From the NCBI RefSeq assembly GCF_003576645.1, contig NC_044922.1, positions 25,002,765-25,066,764 of the forward strand: 64,000 nt of DNA, given 5' to 3'. The notes below the pieces were generated by a model. The model searched no databases and was not told the DNA's origin. It was given only the letters and a program-made list of their open reading frames with translations. The translations under genes were made by a program, and so were the position numbers. Positions 46,356 to 58,802 of the stretch are shown here, piece after piece (position 1 is the first letter of the stretch; each line of letters begins with the position of its first letter). Source of the DNA: Ipomoea triloba (taxonomy: Eukaryota; Streptophyta; Magnoliopsida; Solanales; Convolvulaceae).

Positions 46356-49335
46356 ATGGCGTACTCCTTTCTCGACGAAGTGCTGGAACACGTGTTCTCG
46401 TTTCTCAGCTCCGACAAGGACCGGAACGCGGTCTCCTTGGTGTGCAAGTCGTGGTACGACATCGAGAGGATTTGCCGGAGGAGGGTGTTCGTCGGGAACT
46501 GTTACGCCGTCAGCCCTGAGATCGTGATCCGCCGATTCCCGGAGGTCCGGGCGGTGGAGCTCAAGGGGAAGCCTCATTTCGCGGATTTCAATCTGGTGCC
46601 TGAGGGTTGGGGAGGGTTTTTCCACCCCTGGGTGGAGGCAATGGCGCCGGTTTACCCTTGGCTTGAGGAGATTAGGTTAAAGCGAATGGTTGTTACGGAT
46701 GAGACCTTGGAGTTGATTTCTAGGTCTTTTAAGAACTTCAAGGTCCTTTCGCTCTCCATTTGTGAGGGCTTCACTACTGATGGCCTTGCTGCTATTGCCG
46801 CCAATTGCAGGTCAAATTTCTATGGCTTTTACCTTCTCTTAGTTGGAGAGGGGTCATTGATGAAAAATGGTGGAAATATTTGAATATTTGGGTTTGTTTT
46901 CTGAGTGTTTAGTCTCTGGTGGAGGGGAGAGCAAAGATTGAGGCCATATATGACTTTCTTATTCAATGCTTGAGTTTTAGGAATTTATTCACTCTTATAG
47001 CTTTGGTTTTTATCAGCTTCTCCTTTCATTCTGCACGGTTGCTCTTTGGAGCTACTTGAAATTGGAAAAATGTGGAGGGGACTATGAAGGGTTATGCTTT
47101 TTATTTGGTAAAACAATTTAGGAGGTCACCAATCTGTTCTTCTATTGTGTTTGTATCTTCACTTTTTTCACATAGAAATTGGGAACCTTGTTATAGGAAT
47201 TGCTAGCCATGATTTCAGATGCACTGAGCCTATGGATTAGTACAGAGCATAGGTTATTGATTTTAGCCAAGAGAAGAAGAAGAAGATGAAAGAATAAGCA
47301 ACAAAATGCAGTCCTCCCATCCAAGGTCCCAGTAACTCTTATACAGTAAAAGAGTGTCTTGTAATAAAACTTCTTGAGTTCAGTAGTTACACTGATTATT
47401 TTGGTATTAGTTTCTGTTGATTGGTTTTTCTTGCAGTTGCCACAGACTAAAGTTACAAAATGGAATTTTCTATGTTCTCAGTTAATTAAAGAACTCAAAG
47501 AAGCCTGTAGGAGCTTATCTTACAGTCTCTTTGAGATACAAGTATTTTCTGTAATTTTAGATTTTTTTTTTCTTTCCTCTTGAATTATAAGTTTCTTGAA
47601 TGCTTGCTTGGAATGTATTATCAAAATTATTGTTATACTGACTGTTGTATTGGGTTTTTTTGTGGAATGTTTAAGGAATTTGAAAGAGCTAAACTTGAGG
47701 GAGAGTGATGTTGAGGACCTGAGTGGGCATTGGCTGAGTCATTTCCCCGATAACTGCACATCTCTAGTGTCACTTGACATTACTTGCTTGGGCTCTGAGG
47801 TGAGTTTCTCAGCACTTGAGCGCCTGGTTGCACGGTGTCCTAACCTGAGGACTCTTCGCCTCAACCGTGCTGTGCCACTTGAGAAGCTTCCCAACCTACT
47901 TCGGTGTACTCCCCAGTTGGTTGAGTTGGGTACAGGTGGCTACACTGCTGAGGTCCGCCCTGATGTCTTGTCAAACCTGGCAGATGCTTTTGCAGGCTGC
48001 AAGCAACTTAAAGGCTTGTCTGGGTTTTGGGACGTGGTTCCAGCTTACCTTCCAGCAATGTATTCAGTCTGCCCTGGAATCACCTCTTTGAATTTAAGCT
48101 ATGCTATTATTCAAAGCCCTGATCTTATCAAGCTTGTAAGCCAGTGTTGCAATTTGCAACGGCTATGGGTATGTCTTGTTTTATTTGTTTCTTCTGTGTT
48201 TTAATCTACTTTAATTTTTTTCCTCTTAGCTGTGACACAGAAATTCAATGTACTGCATTTGGTCCAAATTTGATGGCATGTGAAATTTAGACATCAAATC
48301 CTTTTGGCATACCCTCCAATTAGTGTATTCGTCAGAAAGAACAAAAATTGCTGATTAGTGCTCTGCTTAAATGTTGGTTAAAGTAATATGTAGGTGTCAA
48401 TTTCTTGCATTTTATCAACCATCCCACCAATCCACCAGGCATATATAATTGATTTATATAAATAAATTTATTTATAGGGAGTATCTTATACTTCTTTCAT
48501 CACATAGTAACTAATGACAAAGGTGTGGTGTCTACAGGTGATGGATTACATTGAAGATACAGGGCTTGAGGCCCTTGCTGCATCTTGTAAGGACCTTCAA
48601 GAACTTAGGGTGTTTCCTTCTGACCCCTATGCTGTTGAGGGAAATGTAGATTTAACAGAACAAGGCCTTGTTGCTGTTTCTAAGGGTTGCCCCAAACTGC
48701 AGTCAGTATTATACTTCTGCCGCCGAATGACAAATGCTGCACTGGCAACTATTGCTCAGAATAGTCCTAATTTTATCCGGTTTCGTCTTTGCATAATTGA
48801 GCCTCGGGCTCCTGATTACCTGACCTGCGAAGCACTTGATACTGGTTTTGGAGCCATTGTAAAACACTGCAAAGAATTGCGGCGACTTTCCCTCTCTGGC
48901 CTCCTCACTGATCGGGTGTTTGAGTATATTGGGACTTACGCGAAGAAGTTAGAGATGCTTTCTATCGCCTTTGCTGGGGATACTGACTTGGGCCTCAACC
49001 ATGTGCTGTCAGGTTGTGAAAGCCTCCGAAAGTTGGAGATAAGAGACTGCCCATTTGGGGATGATGCTCTCTTGGCCAACGCTGCAAAGCTGGAGACAAT
49101 GCGATCCCTTTGGATGTCTTCTTGTTCGGTGAGTTTCGGAGCATGCAAGATGCTAGCTAAGAAGATGCCCGGGCTTAACGTTGAAGTTATAGATGAAAGT
49201 GACCCTCCAGGTTCAAGGCTGGAAAGCATTCCTGTTGAGAGATTATACATATACCGAACAGTTTCAGGACCTAGGTCCGATAAGCCTGCCTTCGTTTGGA
49301 TGATGGATAACGATGCAACACCGAGGTGTTCTTGA
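46356..49335 (+). CDS. TIR1: TIR1-type auxin receptor F-box protein
   Basis: F-box subunit of the nuclear SCF ubiquitin ligase that binds auxin together with Aux/IAA repressors and triggers their degradation. Three exons (46356-46810, 47676-48168, 48538-49335) join in phase: 1746 nt, 581 aa, near the usual 575-595. The F-box is at residues 3-45 ([20 protein letters not shown], then [11 protein letters not shown]). Leucine-rich repeats follow, with [79 protein letters not shown] and LSLSGLLTD. The tail VEVIDES and [16 protein letters not shown] is typical. GHWLSHFPD and [10 protein letters not shown] place it with TIR1/AFB1 rather than AFB2/3. The two-intron layout is that of the family. A miR393 site lies in exon 3. 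Confidence 0.95.
49093..49114 (+). promoter_or_regulatory. miR393 target site in TIR1 exon 3
   Basis: CAATGCGATCCCTTTGGA (49097-49114) is fully complementary to the first 18 bases of plant miR393 as I recall it, with mismatches confined to the 5' side of the site, the arrangement known from TIR1/AFB mRNAs. It implies post-transcriptional repression by miR393. It overlaps the codons for TMRSLWM. Confidence 0.88.
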
Positions 49336-49709
49336 CATTCTTCTTCTGCAGGGAGCAGGGAAATTTGTATTTTTCTTGGCATTAATTAGTAGTTCTTGTG
49401 GTGGTTGAAGTGCTGAAGAGAGGCTACTCTAGGCATGAGGAGTTGAGAAGCCATATTATTTTAGCCTTGGCTGAGGTATTCCACAGAAATTAGCAACTCC
49501 CCCAGACTAAAAGAGATTAAACTCTTCATATTGCACTGTGTATCAATTGTTTTTTCTCCCATTTCCTCTCCACATCTCCCTATGTGTTCTTGATAGACTT
49601 GCAGATCAGTTTCAGCTCTTTGCAGGGCCAAATGCAGACTTGTGCTATAATGTATTTCATGATTAATAAATTTTATTGCCTTATTACTCTCATGTGCTAT
49701 AAACTTAAA
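49336..49709 (+). other. Presumed TIR1 3' untranslated region
   Basis: Non-coding sequence after the TIR1 stop, including TATAATGTATTTCATGATTA and AATAAATTTT near 49665-49674, which could serve as a polyadenylation signal. Confidence 0.4.
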
Positions 49710-49895
49710 GATTCATGCCGGGTAACCAGATGGCAAGAGATCTACACTTGTAACAACCACAAGGTCACGAATTTGAATTCTTGTCCTCTTAGGTTGAGCC
49801 GGTTAGGCAGTTAGCTATGAATAACCTATGTTGGTTTACTTTATTGTGGTCTTTTGGCGGCTATTATCACAAGGCGGGATTTACTTACACCCAAA
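49710..49895 (+). mobile_element. SINE-like repeat downstream of TIR1
   Basis: TGCCGGGTAACCAGATGGCA (box A-like head) and AAGGTCACGAATTTGAATTC (degenerate box B) are followed by GGTTGAGCCGGTTAGGCAG and TTGTGGTCTTTTGGCGGC, a tRNA-derived SINE arrangement. It continues into the tandem duplication at 49890. Confidence 0.55.
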
Positions 49896-50070
49896 AGGGT
49901 TGTGGGCTTCATTCGTCATCTAAAAGTGATTCATGCCTACAATGCTCAATGCATGCAAGCAAGGAAGCAAAAGACTTACACCTAAAAGGGTTGTGGGCTT
50001 CTTTCGTCATCTAAAAGTGATTCATGCCTACAATGCTCAATGCATGTAAGCAAGGAAGCAAAAGACTGTT
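49887..50070. repeat. Tandem duplication of about 93 bp
   Basis: A block from AAAAGGGTTGTGGGCTTC to AGCAAGGAAGCAAAAGACT occurs twice in a row (about 49892-49976 and 49985-50069) with only a few differences. Confidence 0.88.
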
Positions 50071-52132
50071 GAGGAAGTCTTTAAAATTAAAGCATGTGCT
50101 CCATCTCAATTAAATTTTATGTGCGATGGTTTTGATACCAAATTGAAAACATGTGCTCTATCGTTTAAATTGAAAGTGCTAATAATTAGATTGCACATTT
50201 ATATTTATATATTAGGAGTATATGCTAACACTTAAAGGCACTATATAATGTCTGTCTGCTTTTCATCAGGCAAGTCTGCATCTTTCCTCTTTAAATGCCC
50301 TTTTTGTTGCCTTCATTCTACTGCTTCTTACTTTGCTTTTTCTGTACCCTTGAAAGCAGCACATCTAGTAAAGAGACTCTGGGAATTGGGGCCTCCTTTC
50401 ATTCCCCTCTTTTGAATCTGATTCTGATTCTGATACCCAATCTGTAAAAAAGATTTTGAAATCGCTTCTTTCATTTCATTCCAATATGATTCCATTCCTG
50501 CAGTAATGTAATGCTACTTGTCAAATTCTCATTGAGATTTCAGGGTATTTTTGTGGTGATCAGAATGGTTTATTCCACTCTTCAAAATACTTGAATGAGA
50601 ATAATAATTATTCGGTAAAAGTGATGTGTACTATTAGAATAATTTAACTAGCTGGTTTAGTCTCCCATTTGATCTTATTACCAATATATATAGATTTAAA
50701 GAAGAAGAGAAGGAAAAGTGAATAGATTCAGGGATAGACAATAAGATGGACTGGAGGGGCTAAAAAGTAAGAAAGAAAAAGTAAAGCAAAGAAAGCAAAA
50801 AGGGCATAGTTTTGCGTGATGTCTATATTATGTGTGGCTTTTAAATATGCTTATATTTATGCCGGAATATTCTGATTCATTAGTACTAATGCAAAAGACA
50901 TGATAAAGAGATGTACAAACTAGTATAGATTAGACAAACACCATCATACAACACGAACACAAGAACCGCACCCAAAATTCTTGTAAAGTTTGAGTGGAAT
51001 CTGATTGTTTAAATATTGTTTGTCTACTAAACTTGCCAACTTTAAATTATTCAAAAACGTTATCGTTTTTTACCCAGGCACTTTGACATGGTGTTTTTCT
51101 GTTATATTTGCAAATCAACAAATCAGCTAGCTCATATTCTGGCAAGGGCTATTGATTCATATGTTGGTGCATCTTGTTGGATTTCTTCTGTTTTTTTGTG
51201 TATTCAATATTGATTTCTTATAATATGAATTTGAATAATGACAATAAGATTATTATTATTGAGTTACGGTATTCAAGTAATTTAAATATTTAATATTCTC
51301 TCCCAGTATGATCTTTTTCTATGGTTTAAAGCGCGGCCATGTAACCAAAAGCAATAAATTATAATATCAACCATAAATAAATATTTATTTTTAATATATT
51401 GAAGGTACATATATATATTTTTGAAAACCACTGAAGGTACATATATGTATACTGAAAGTTCATTATTTGGTAGTGCCAAATAATGAACCTTCAATACACA
51501 AATAATGTAACTTTAAAAAAATCTAGTGTATTAAAAATGTGCCTTATGTCAATGGTCTACCTTAACTATGGTCCATGGTATAATGATAGACCAAAAGCCT
51601 ACCTAATTGGAAGCAAACTTAGGCTATCTCTCTAAAAAAAATGGGTCCACTTCCACATCACTCAATTTGCAATTCATTTACTATTCACACTACATCCCTG
51701 CAATATCACATCACTTTAAAATATTAATAAATAAATAAAATAGAAAAGAAAAAAATAAAAAAGTAAATAAACAATTAAAAAAGAAAGTACAAAAACGGAC
51801 GCAGCTGCTGCGACAACTTTATATGGATTGCAAATTTGCAAGTTATGCAAATTTGTAATCCAACTAAACAATACAAAGAAAATATACCTTTCAAAAAAAA
51901 ATACAAAGAAAATATAAATATTTTATTATTACATGTCATCTTGCCACATCACATTGCCAATGGTCTCTTTGCAGGAATGATGACAATCTTAGTTAGGGGA
52001 AGCTATCTTGTGGAAAGTTCTAAAACCCTATTCACAACACAAGAAGATATGGGCGGGCCAATGACTAGGGATGACAACAATTTTGTTCGAACTCAATCAG
52101 GCACGGTAGAAAGTATACAAATGGTTCTGGTT
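50071..52132. other. Intergenic DNA without a gene
   Basis: No coding region or clear element is supported. The stretch 51400-51500 contains an imperfect inverted repeat around GAAGGTACATATAT and TTCATTATTTGG. Confidence 0.5.
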
Positions 52133-53300
52133 GTAGGGAAATGATTCTCGAAAATCACTAGAAAATGGAAAAATACAATAAATATATATCCACAAAGGAT
52201 AATTAACCAGGAAAATAAAACCTACAAAAGGTTGAATAAATCTGGAAATGCCAAAGGATGAAAATCGGACGATCTCGAGGTGGTTGGAAGCACGAGTCGT
52301 GTTGCCACTATCCTTAAAACCTTATTTACCGCCTCTCGGGGTGCTGGAGCGTTGCGGTCTAGATTTCCCAGGATAAAACGTACTACGATACCTGCGTTTG
52401 AGCACTCAAACTTGGTATCTGGCGAACTAGGACGTGGGATGAACGCATGTGGCTTGAAGGAGTGATGAGCAGTGTTTTGAGGAGAAAATTTGTGTATTTT
52501 CGTGTAGCTTGGTGTATTTACAAACTGCTGCTCACCTACGAATATATAGTAGAGGAAATGGATCATAGCATTAATCATGTCATTAATATAATCCATTACG
52601 CACAAAATAATTCTGAAAAATAATGATTGGAATTAATCAAATCAATTCCGTAATAGCAAGAGTCATTTTTGAGCGAACACAATAGGTGAAACGTCGCGTT
52701 TGAGAGGTCACGGGAGTCGCGGTGCGAGACATGGTTCCAGTCTGCAAACCATCGAGACATCAGTCGTGCCGCGAGACGTCAAGCAGTGCATGCCGCGAGA
52801 CATCGAACTACCTCTCGATGTCTCGGTCGAGAGATCAACTTGATCTCTCGTGTGGTTCAGAGATGGAAAACTTGTTCAAAAATATGGCATAACTTATGCC
52901 AGCAAGGCTAGCCAATTTTCCAAACGACATCCGTGCCCGCGTACACGAGTTAAGCCTTTTCAGGCTCAGTTTGAGATTTGATTTGTACCCATGTGCGCGA
53001 GAGAGAGCCTCTATGCCATACAAGTCAATTAGCCTTAAAAAGGCTCTTGTATTTATAGTGGGGCAAATCCTCATTCCAACCAATGTGGGACAAAGCTACA
53101 TAAGCTTTTCCTCACTTCAAATTCCATCTCAAATGGGTCTACTTTGAGAACTAATTTCTCATTCACCCATTATCCATTTTGAACGTACAATATATGAATC
53201 TTTTCGTCTAACTACGAAGAACCCGAATTCACATTAATCCGACCCAAATTGGATGTGGACCCCACTTTAAATTGTACCACAAAATGACCAACTGCCAACA
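52133..53300 (+). mobile_element. LTR-like remnant (possible solo LTR)
   Basis: The segment could run from TGTAGGGAAATG to GCCAACA. It has LTR-like features: GC-richer U3-like sequence full of CGAGA/TCTCG words (52680-52860), a TATA-like TTGTATTTATAGTGG at about 53046, then CAACCAATGTGGGACAAAG. No primer-binding site or flanking duplication was found. It resembles the LTR at 1448-3252 in word content, not by clear alignment. Confidence 0.4.
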
Positions 53301-53631
53301 CTCGGCAGGCAGATAGAACTGAAAGAAGCAAAATGTTGTTAACTCCATTAATGCTAGCTATAATGATCGAAGTGGATGATATGGACTAGAAAAAACTACT
53401 ATAAGAAATAAGTTTAGTTTCATTTAACTTTTAATTAAATATTACCATAATTATATTTAGTAATTTATCATATATAAAATTCTGACTTTAATAATATTAA
53501 TCATATCACAATTATTTGTTTTTCAATGATGACATGGTATGCTGACTTTATCAACTAATGAATTCTACAACTATAAGTTCTAAAGAAATTATATGCTCTT
53601 ATTTAAAAAAAATATTTTAATATAATTGAGA
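53301..53631. other. Spacer without a gene
   Basis: AT-rich; nothing recognised. Confidence 0.5.
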
Positions 53632-54703
53632 CTAGTATTTTCACCCGTGTTATGCACGGAATGGATTTATTATAACTGCATTGAGGAATGAAGGAAAATT
53701 TATGACTGTATTTTATACAAATGAAAATAGGCGCTTAGGCTATTAGAAAAAATAAATTTACTCACCATTAAATTTCGAATGAACTAGATTAAATGCTGAA
53801 GAACCAACAGTTGTTTGCAATACCAACTCATTTTCTAAAAGAAAAAACACAAAAGGATCAATATTTAGACGATTCTCATAGAATGATTCGTACTTTAAAT
53901 ACACAACTATGAATGCATATCCTATTTGTAATATTAAATCTTATATATTAATTGCATATATATATATTATTTGGTTTGCTAACCATTGCAATATTTTTTA
54001 GAAATAATAAAATTAAATAAGTACATAATAATTAACACATTAATTGGAGTAAATCAATAATTTAAAAAAATAAATAAATCAAAATTCGTATATAATAAAA
54101 TGCAAATGTTATTATAGATAATTTGAATTTGAGTTGTATTACCATTCATATGTATATTAATAGGTGTTCTTGGAGAGCAAACAATAAATTCATCGTACAA
54201 TGTTTACTACCGACCACTACAATTATTTATACCCAAGGAAGGAAAATTACTAATTTCATTTTATCTAAATAAAATAGTTAGGTACACTACTGAGATAACA
54301 AATTTGCTTACAATTAAAATGAGATTAGCTGACTAAATGCTAGTGCACCAACACTATGTTCTAACAACGGTTGAACATTATCGAACAACGTATTTGGTTG
54401 GAGCAACAATTTTTGTGTATTATTCTAATTACACAATGACTCGTTTTCTCAAAAAATAAAATGTCCTAGTTAAATCAATTGTCAAGGAGTGACTCGTAAT
54501 ATGAATAAATAACGAAGAATCCATTCAGTAATAAACATTTCATTTTATATGTTAATTAGATATTTACTACTTAGTCATTTTTATTTTACAATTTTTAATT
54601 ACATATTGTATTCAAGATGAACATAACCCAATGCAACACTTTCTATAATTTTCTAGGTAAAAAAACAAAACCTTGTTGCCCAAAATGACGTTACTTTGGG
54701 GTT

Positions 54704-54744
<41 letters not shown>

Positions 54745-55107
54745 GTTCCCCGTTTCATTTGGTCATGTTGGTTCTTCTGCTTTGGGTGTCTCAATTTGAG
54801 AAACCCTAATCTTTGTAAACTTGTACTCTTAAATAATTTAAGATCTGTGTTTCTTAATTTGAAAAATCCTAGTCCGAATTTGGTCCAGTCTCCAAAACAC
54901 GGATGCGTGTATACCCTTTAATTTCTCGGTCTTTTCTCCTCAATTTGAGAAGACATGCAGGTGCTATCAGATAATTGAACCCATGTATGCGTTTCTCAAT
55001 TTGAGAAACCATAGTCTGGTTTCTCAAACTAAAAAATTCAAAAATTGAATTATCAGTATGAGAAAACCAAGTATGGAGTTATAAAGTATATAGATAATAA
55101 CGAAAAG

Positions 55108-55260
55108 AGTTAATACCCAAAATGGTACCTTGACTATAGCAAAATTCACAAATTGGTCCTCGATTATTAATTGAATCCAATTAAATCCTTCACTTTTCAA
55201 TTTTTACCCAATTTAGTCCCCTGTTAGTTTCACCATCTACTTGCCGTGAAATCCAAGGAT
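55108..55260 (+). mobile_element. Fragment resembling the MITE terminal repeat
   Basis: AGAGTTAATACCCAAAATGG, then GGTCCTCGATTATTAATTG and TTTAGTCCCCTGTTA follow the same pattern as the arms of the element at 18648-19498. No partner arm was found nearby. Confidence 0.5.
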
Positions 55261-55608
55261 ATATATGTAATTTCACAAGCTACCTGCGTTCTCTCTCACC
55301 TGGTTGTTATGAGATATAAAAGAAGCCCTAATTCTTCTTCTTTTTTTTTTTTAGAACGTAAATGCTAGGTGAATCGACGTGAAGTGTTGCGAATTGTTGC
55401 CCAAAATTTGTTATTGTCGATTATGCTTGTCACCCAATTCGCTGGGACTCAATTCACGCCTCACAAATTATCGCCCAACAAAGACTCAACTGTTGTCAGC
55501 ATGGAGCAATTGCTACCCACAAATTGAAGTTGTATTACCATATTTAACAATATTACGTAAACCTTAATAGTATATGAGTGTTTTGGACGAAAAATTAAAA
55601 TAGAGGAT

Positions 55609-55745
55609 TTTTTTTTTTTGAATACTACTAACTCTATTACAATGCAGTATATGTTCATAACTACTTTCTCAACCTATTGAAGCACAAGAGTAAGTATTGC
55701 ATCCACTGAGGCTCGAACCCACCACCTCCCGTATAAAGGGAAGGG
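55609..55745 (-). mobile_element. SINE-like repeat, 5'-truncated
   Basis: On the minus strand box B-like GGTGGTGGGTTCGAGCCTC is followed by about 110 bp ending in a poly-A tail (T-run at 55609-55619). The A box is missing at the Helitron end. A related 3' fragment lies at 29938-29990. Confidence 0.5.
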
Positions 55746-55770
55746 ATTTTGTTTTTATTAATAGTATAGA

Positions 55771-55998
55771 TTTTTTATACATAAGGTATAAATGTATAAT
55801 AGTATAATTGCAAAATATTAGTATATTTACCTAATAATTACTATGGTAATTAATGAAATAATTACACATATATTAGTATAGTTGACTAATAATTGTTATG
55901 ATAATTAAGCTAAAAATTACCATAATAATAGTATAATTACAATTAAACATTGTGTGTTGATTTTTTTAAATAATTATTACAATAATTTTTTTGATTAT

Positions 55999-56070
<72 letters not shown>

Positions 56071-56310
56071 TATACTGAATAAAAGTATAATTGCACATTA
56101 TTAATATAATTATCTAATAATTATTATGATAATTAAGAAATTTTAACTGATTAGATATAAGTATAATTAACTAATAATTATTATATTTTAAAAAAATTAA
56201 TAATTATTATGTTAATTAAGCTAGTAAATACATGGATATTAGTATAATTACAATTATACAATGGTGTCTCGTCATTAATATTATTTTCAAAATGAACTAA
56301 CAAAATATAT
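55771..56310. repeat. AT-rich Helitron-like sequence with an (AT)n microsatellite
   Basis: The words TAATTATTATGGTAATTAA recur as in the 3' part of the Helitron at 35523-39870. A long AT dinucleotide run covers about 56004-56069. No gene. Confidence 0.6.
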
Positions 56311-56383
56311 GCGCCCATGACCTAATGGATAAGGCGCTTGACTTTTAATCAAGCGATTGTGGGTTCGAGTCCCATTGGGCGTG
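56311..56383 (+). tRNA. tRNA with UUU (Lys) anticodon on an Arg-type body
   Basis: A 73-nt cloverleaf. Acceptor stem GCGCCCA/TGGGCGT has 7 pairs (one G-U) and discriminator G. The D arm ACCT-AATGGATA-AGGC has one A-C mismatch at 10-25. The anticodon stem is CTTGA/TCAAG with loop CTTTTAA, anticodon UUU. The T arm is GTGGG-TTCGAGT-CCCAT. No intron. By codon reading it is tRNA-Lys(UUU), but the D loop (CTAATGGATAAGGC, with A20) and acceptor match plant tRNA-Arg(UCU/CCU) bodies and not tRNA-Lys. CAA-type motifs precede it. No run of four T follows closely, so termination is doubtful. It may be a live gene, a mutated copy or a pseudogene. Confidence 0.82.
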
Positions 56384-56559
56384 TATTTCCTTAAAAATAA
56401 GTATAAATACATGTGTAATTGCAAAATATTAATATAATTACCTGATAATTATTATGTTAATTAAGTTAATAAATACATGGATCATAATAGAATTATAATA
56501 TGAAATTGGTTGGACCGATTATGTTTTCTAATATTTTTCTTGCTTAAATTAGAGCAAAT

Positions 56560-57581
56560 AATTGTCCAATTACCCGTGCGATGCACCGATAAATTTTTTA
56601 TTGTATATTTAGATAATAAAATTAAAGATGAAATTATTAAAAAAATATAATATTGAACGTGTACATTTATTTGATTATAAGATTATTGCAAAATTATCAT
56701 CAATTAATTGAATAATATATGACTTGTTTGTCTACAATTATCTTAAAAAGATCGGTATGTAATATGACTTATGTAATTATATTATTACTAAAATAAATAT
56801 GGAAAAAAGGAAAAATAATTTAATTTTAATTATTATACAAATAAATCCAACGACTATTGCTTAATTACCATAATAATTATTAGGCAATTACACAAATATA
56901 TGTGTAATTATTTTTTTTATACCTTAAGCATATTCATTTTCACCCTATTGCATTTAGTTTTTCTTCTTCCTCCATATGTGAATGAATTAATTGTAATTAT
57001 TATAAAAAATCCAACAACCCATGTTTAATTGTAATTATACTAATATATGTGTAATTATTAGCTTAATTAACATAATAATTATTATTCAATTATACTAATA
57101 TTTGTGTAATTAAATTCTTAATTACCATAATAATTATTACATAATTATATTGGTTGAAAATATTGTAATACCTGTGTATTGAATAATGACTGAAAATGTA
57201 ATAAGCATCCAAATACTCTTAATTTTCATTCCTGTTTTCTACCATATATATGGAAATAAAAAATGTAAAAAAATTATATATACCATCTATATGGAAGTTG
57301 GTCAAAATAGAAAACTAATTATACCTTACATAATATTACCAATTATGTTATTACCTAATTAATATGTCTTTTCTACATGGTATTATGCAATTACGTTAAT
57401 ACGTGCATATAAAAACAATATTACCAATTAATAGATATTAGTTAATTTCAATTTTACATTTTCTTACAAAATAAGTTTTATTAATTATTTGACCAATAAA
57501 ATATTTAATTAATTGAGCTACAAAAGGTTGGGCGGGAAAAATGAAATATGAGGATTTTACTTTTGTATATAGTCTAGATTA
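56560..57581 (-). mobile_element. Degenerate Helitron of the same family
   Basis: On the minus strand the 5' end TCTAGACTATATACAAAAGT at 57581 follows an A and is trailed by TTTTTCCCGCCCAACC. The interior matches the reverse complement of the 39290-39870 region. The 3' end near 56560 retains a hairpin-like CCGTGCGATGCACCG in plus orientation, but no CTAG. Confidence 0.55.
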
Positions 57582-57810
57582 ATAAGTCTTTTTTCACACG
57601 GTATTAATGTATTATGTTATTACGTTAATACGTTAATATAAAAACAATATTACCAACTATTATATATTAGTTAATTTTCATTTTACATTTTCTTACCAAA
57701 TAAGTTTTATTAATTATTTGACCAATAAAATATTTAATTAATTGACTACAAAACTTTGCGCGGGAAAATGACATAGGAAGATTTTACTTTTATATATAGT
57801 ATAAATTTTA
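57582..57810 (-). repeat. Second copy of the Helitron 5' terminal segment
   Basis: About 225 bp at 57585-57808 repeats 57361-57581 with moderate divergence, including TTGACCAATAAAATATTTAA and a TATACTATATATAAAAGT-like end. Confidence 0.65.
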
Positions 57811-58611
57811 ACATTACGTATTAATATTGAGTATTTATTTTGTGTATCGTGCATATAAAATACTAGTAACATTAAGAAAATCATTTACTTTAAAATAAAA
57901 TTGTTATGACATAATTATTATTTTTACTTCTAACTATCTACAACAATACTACTTTTTACTACCCCTCCATCTTATTTAAGGGAGTGTATTCAATCAAGAT
58001 TTTTATAAAGTAATGAATTTTAAATGACTTTTGTAAATTCTTTCTAAACCTCCATAGAATATTTTAAACTTTCAACTTTATACAACTCCATAATTAAAGT
58101 CTGCATAACAAATATTTATAAAATTTTAACAACTTTTTTTTTAAAGCAAAAAAAAAAAAACTTTAAATTGAATAAACCCTTATAAACATTGCATAACTTC
58201 TATTAATAAATTATTTATAATTTTCTTATAAAAACTTTTATATTATATAATATTTTTTTTATAAATCATAAATAAATTAATGTATTGCAAAAAATAAAAA
58301 TAAAAAAATTGATTGTCACAAAAATATGGTGTATATTATATTATATTATACATAAAAGACAATAGCCATCAATTTCACTAAATGATTGTCTGTAGTTCTA
58401 AAAAAACATAAAAAAAAACTCAATTATATTAAAAATTGTAGTATTGTTGCGAACAAAAACTAGATTTTGTTGCCATTCAAAAAATTTGCTGCTAATTGCA
58501 TCAAAATTTTGTTGATGTTCACAACACAAATTTTAAATATAATTTCTTTTGTATAAATATGTGTAAAATAAAAAGAGAAATAAAAAGTATATGAATATAT
58601 GTATGAGAGGA
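57811..58611. other. AT-rich DNA without a gene
   Basis: Nothing coding is seen. CATATAAAATACTAGT at about 57858-57873 resembles a Helitron 3' end but lacks a convincing hairpin. Confidence 0.5.
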
Positions 58612-58780
58612 GTTAATTCCAGCAATGGTCCCCCGACTATGTTGATTTTCCAAAATTGGTCCTTGTCTTTTAATTTGGACGAAAAAGACACTTGACTATC
58701 GATTTTGTTCCGACATTGGTCCTTCCATTAACATGGCATTAGATAAGTGTTAAGTGAAGGGGTAAAAGGGTCATTTTCTT
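58612..58780 (+). mobile_element. Mutator-type terminal-repeat fragment
   Basis: GGAGTTAATTCCAGCAATGG, then CCCGACTATGTTGATTTTCC and AAAATTGGTCCTTG have the same layout as the arms at 18648-19498. It directly precedes a captured ABCB exon. No second arm was found before the Copia LTR. Confidence 0.5.
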
Positions 58781-58802
58781 TGTTGGGTTTCTTTGTCCTC
58801 AC

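Larger units (their letters stand above)
53632..55770 (-). mobile_element. Non-autonomous Helitron, 2.1 kb, with nested repeats
   Basis: On the minus strand the 5' end TCTATACTATTAATAAAAAC starts at 55770 after an A. The 3' end has the hairpin CCGTGCATAACACGG, then GTGAAAATACTAG at 53632 followed by T. Within it lie an (AT)n run at 54707-54741, a Mutator-type terminal-repeat fragment (55108-55260) and a SINE-like repeat (55609-55745). No helicase frame is present. Confidence 0.7.

Noticed and set aside
46347..46625. Minus-strand 92-codon frame
   Set aside because: Antisense of TIR1 exon 1; high GC in the F-box region keeps it open.
48936..49382. Minus-strand 148-codon frame
   Set aside because: Antisense of TIR1 exon 3.
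57858..57873. Additional plus-strand Helitron 3' end
   Set aside because: CTAGT is present, but no proper hairpin precedes it and no matching 5' end was found.
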